A DNA stretch of 59,629 bases from CAZTDU01 sp050248795. GTDB lineage: Bacteria; Pseudomonadota; Gammaproteobacteria; Burkholderiales; SG8-39. Position 1 is the first letter of the stretch, and each line of letters opens with the position of its first letter. This document shows positions 58,448-59,629 of this stretch, piece by piece. The notes under the pieces were generated by a model. That model worked only from the letters and a program-made list of their open reading frames with translations, had not been told where the DNA came from and did no database searches. Where the stretch lies: positions 1 to 59,629 of the forward strand of contig JBFWRS010000024.1 in NCBI GenBank assembly GCA_050248795.1, written 5' to 3'. Position numbers and translations under genes: made by a program.

Positions 58448-59464
58448 TTATGCAAACTGCCTGAGGAAGCGCAGGTCGCCATCGAAGAAAAGGCGCAGGT
58501 CGTCGATGCCATAGCGCAGCATCGTCAGCCGCTCGAGGCCGCTGCCAAATGCGAAGCCGATGTAGCGCTCGGGATCGAGGCCGAAATTGCGCACCACCTG
58601 CGGATGCACCTGCCCGGCGCCGGAGATTTCGAGCCAGCGACCCTCGTGCGGCCCGCTCTCGAACCGCATGTCGATCTCCGCCGACGGTTCCGTGAAAGGA
58701 AAGAACGACGGCCTGAAGCGCACCTGCAGGTCGTCGGATTCGAAGAATCGGCGCAGGAAATCCGTGTACACGCCCTTCAGGTCGGCGAAACTCACGTCCT
58801 CGTCGATCCACAGGCCTTCCACCTGGTGGAACATCGGCGAATGCGTGGCATCCGAATCGACGCGGTACGTGCGCCCGGGCGCGATGACCCTGATCGGCGG
58901 CTTGTGCATGCGCGCGTAGCGCACCTGCATCGGACTGGTATGCGTGCGCAGCAGCAACGGCAGCCCCTGAGCGTCCTTCATGTCGACGTAGAACGTGTCC
59001 TGCATCGAGCGCGCGGGATGGTTCTCGGGGTTGTTGAGCGCGGAGAAGTTGAACCAGTCGGTCTCGATCTCCGGGCCGTCGGCGACGTCGAAACCGATCG
59101 AGCGGAAGATCGCCTCGCTGCGCTGCCAGGTGCGCGTGATCGGGTGCACCCCGCCGCGCCGCCTGCCGCGGCCCGGAAGCGTGACATCCAGCGCCTCCTC
59201 GGCCAGGCGCGCATTCAGCTTGTCGTCGGCGAGCGCGGCGCGGCGCGCGTCCAGCGCGGCTTCGATTGCGCTCTTCGCGGTGTTGATCGCGGCGCCACGC
59301 GTCTTCTTCTCTGCCGCCGGCAGCGCGCCCAGCGACCTGAGCAGCGCGGTGAGCTCGCCGCCCTTGCCGAGGAAACGCGCCTTGGCATTCTCCAGCGCGG
59401 CCGCATCCGACGCAGCGGCGAACTCCGCCACTGCGCGGGACACGATGCGGTCGATGTCGTCCAT
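58448..59464 (-). CDS. pheS: Phenylalanyl-tRNA synthetase alpha subunit
   Basis: 338 residues. N-terminal coiled coil (about 5-90) and class II catalytic core with GFDVADGPEIETDWFNF, THSPMFHQVEGL, FRPSFFPFTEPSAEID and GSGLERLTMLRYGI. ATG 59464 sits inside a stem-loop (59461-59484). The Glu/Ala specificity region is intact. Confidence 0.97.
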   Translation of the reverse strand: MDDIDRIVSRAVAEFAAASDAAALENAKARFLGKGGELTALLRSLGALPAAEKKTRGAAINTAKSAIEAALDARRAALADDKLNARLAEEALDVTLPGRGRRRGGVHPITRTWQRSEAIFRSIGFDVADGPEIETDWFNFSALNNPENHPARSMQDTFYVDMKDAQGLPLLLRTHTSPMQVRYARMHKPPIRVIAPGRTYRVDSDATHSPMFHQVEGLWIDEDVSFADLKGVYTDFLRRFFESDDLQVRFRPSFFPFTEPSAEIDMRFESGPHEGRWLEISGAGQVHPQVVRNFGLDPERYIGFAFGSGLERLTMLRYGIDDLRLFFDGDLRFLRQFA

Positions 59465-59484
59465 CCCCGGACCCCTCGGGATGG
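59461..59484 (-). promoter_or_regulatory. Stem-loop over the pheS start codon
   Basis: 7-bp stem CCATCCC/GGGATGG with a 10-nt loop; the ATG lies in one arm. It could lower pheS translation. No pheM-like leader peptide is present. Confidence 0.4.
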
Positions 59485-59486
59485 AT

Positions 59487-59629
59487 CTAGTGGGAGATGC
59501 TTGCCTTGACCTGGTTCGCGATGCGCGCGAACGCGGGCTTGTCGAGCACCGCGAGATCCGCGAGCACCTTGCGGTCGATCTCGATGTTCGCCTTCTTCAT
59601 TCCCGCCATGAACGCGCTGTAGTTCATGC
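59487..59629 (-). CDS. rplT: 50S ribosomal protein L20, C-terminal fragment
   Basis: The last 47 codons before a TAG; the gene begins beyond the window. YSAFMAGMKKANIEIDRKVL then ADLAVLDKPAF is the L20 C-terminus. L20 is followed by pheST in most bacteria. There are 22 nt between its stop and the pheS start. Confidence 0.93.
   Translation of the reverse strand, partial: MNYSAFMAGMKKANIEIDRKVLADLAVLDKPAFARIANQVKASISH

Noticed and set aside
55736..59509. 1257-codon open frame on the plus strand across ihfA, pheT and pheS
   Set aside because: It is antisense to clearly real genes, is full of Arg, His, Ala and Asp, and shows no domain. Long antisense frames arise easily at this GC content.

Overview
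The window reads as chromosomal DNA of a GC-rich (by eye about two-thirds G+C), free-living betaproteobacterium. Evidence is the gene content and order rather than any rRNA: rplT-pheS-pheT-ihfA-merR-tRNA-Pro, rplU-rpmA-obgE-proB, surE-pcm-nlpD, a PP0621/PilS/PilR/AmpD run, a PhaM-like granule protein, a histone H1-like Lys-rich protein and a zinc-free type B L31. Genes are very tightly packed: many start/stop overlaps of 4 nt, and four convergent pairs that share a CTAG or TTAG stop tetranucleotide. I see no transposase, integrase, phage gene, plasmid function or CRISPR array.

Region 1 (1-8315) is the accessory part: a catabolic cluster for an aromatic, probably carboxylated, compound. A MarR regulator, an amidase, an SDR and the N-terminus of an amidohydrolase surround a three-component Rieske ring-hydroxylating oxygenase (alpha, beta, FAD reductase, Rieske ferredoxin), a class III extradiol dioxygenase in which LigB-like and LigA-like parts are fused, and an RraA/LigK-type aldolase. 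A simple reading is ring hydroxylation, ring opening and aldol cleavage to central metabolites. A near-consensus promoter (6445-6472) lies inside the operon. This is the best candidate for an undescribed pathway.

Region 2 (8312-19942) is housekeeping: 7Fe ferredoxin, thioredoxin, Rho, L31, a membrane glycosyltransferase, phosphoglucose isomerase, an FAD oxidoreductase, RidA, oligoribonuclease, an M48 protease, RsgA and a CobD/CbiB-like protein. Region 3 (19984-30182) mixes a SapC-like protein, a CoA-type Nudix hydrolase, a DMT transporter, a quinone reductase, FIST, PhaM-like, patatin, malic enzyme (MaeB), an aminotransferase and a lytic transglycosylase.

Region 4 (30183-40479) has the window's one long gene-free stretch (511 bp), a histone-like protein, nrdAB under tandem NrdR boxes, the AmpD/PilR/PilS/PP0621 operon, tRNA-Pro(CGG) and ispB. 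Region 5 (40526-45509) has rplU-rpmA, obgE-proB, CNP1-like, DUF3501, rubrerythrin and rppH. Region 6 (45640-55202) is an envelope block: proS, a lytic transglycosylase, DUF58, a TgpA-like transglutaminase, MltB, then nlpD-pcm-surE (no rpoS beside it) and a degenerate EAL protein. Region 7 (55230-59629) is tRNA-Pro(GGG), merR, ihfA, pheT, pheS and the 3' end of rplT.

All calls come from reading translations and motifs by eye; no database search was run. Pathway and regulatory statements are inference unless said otherwise.
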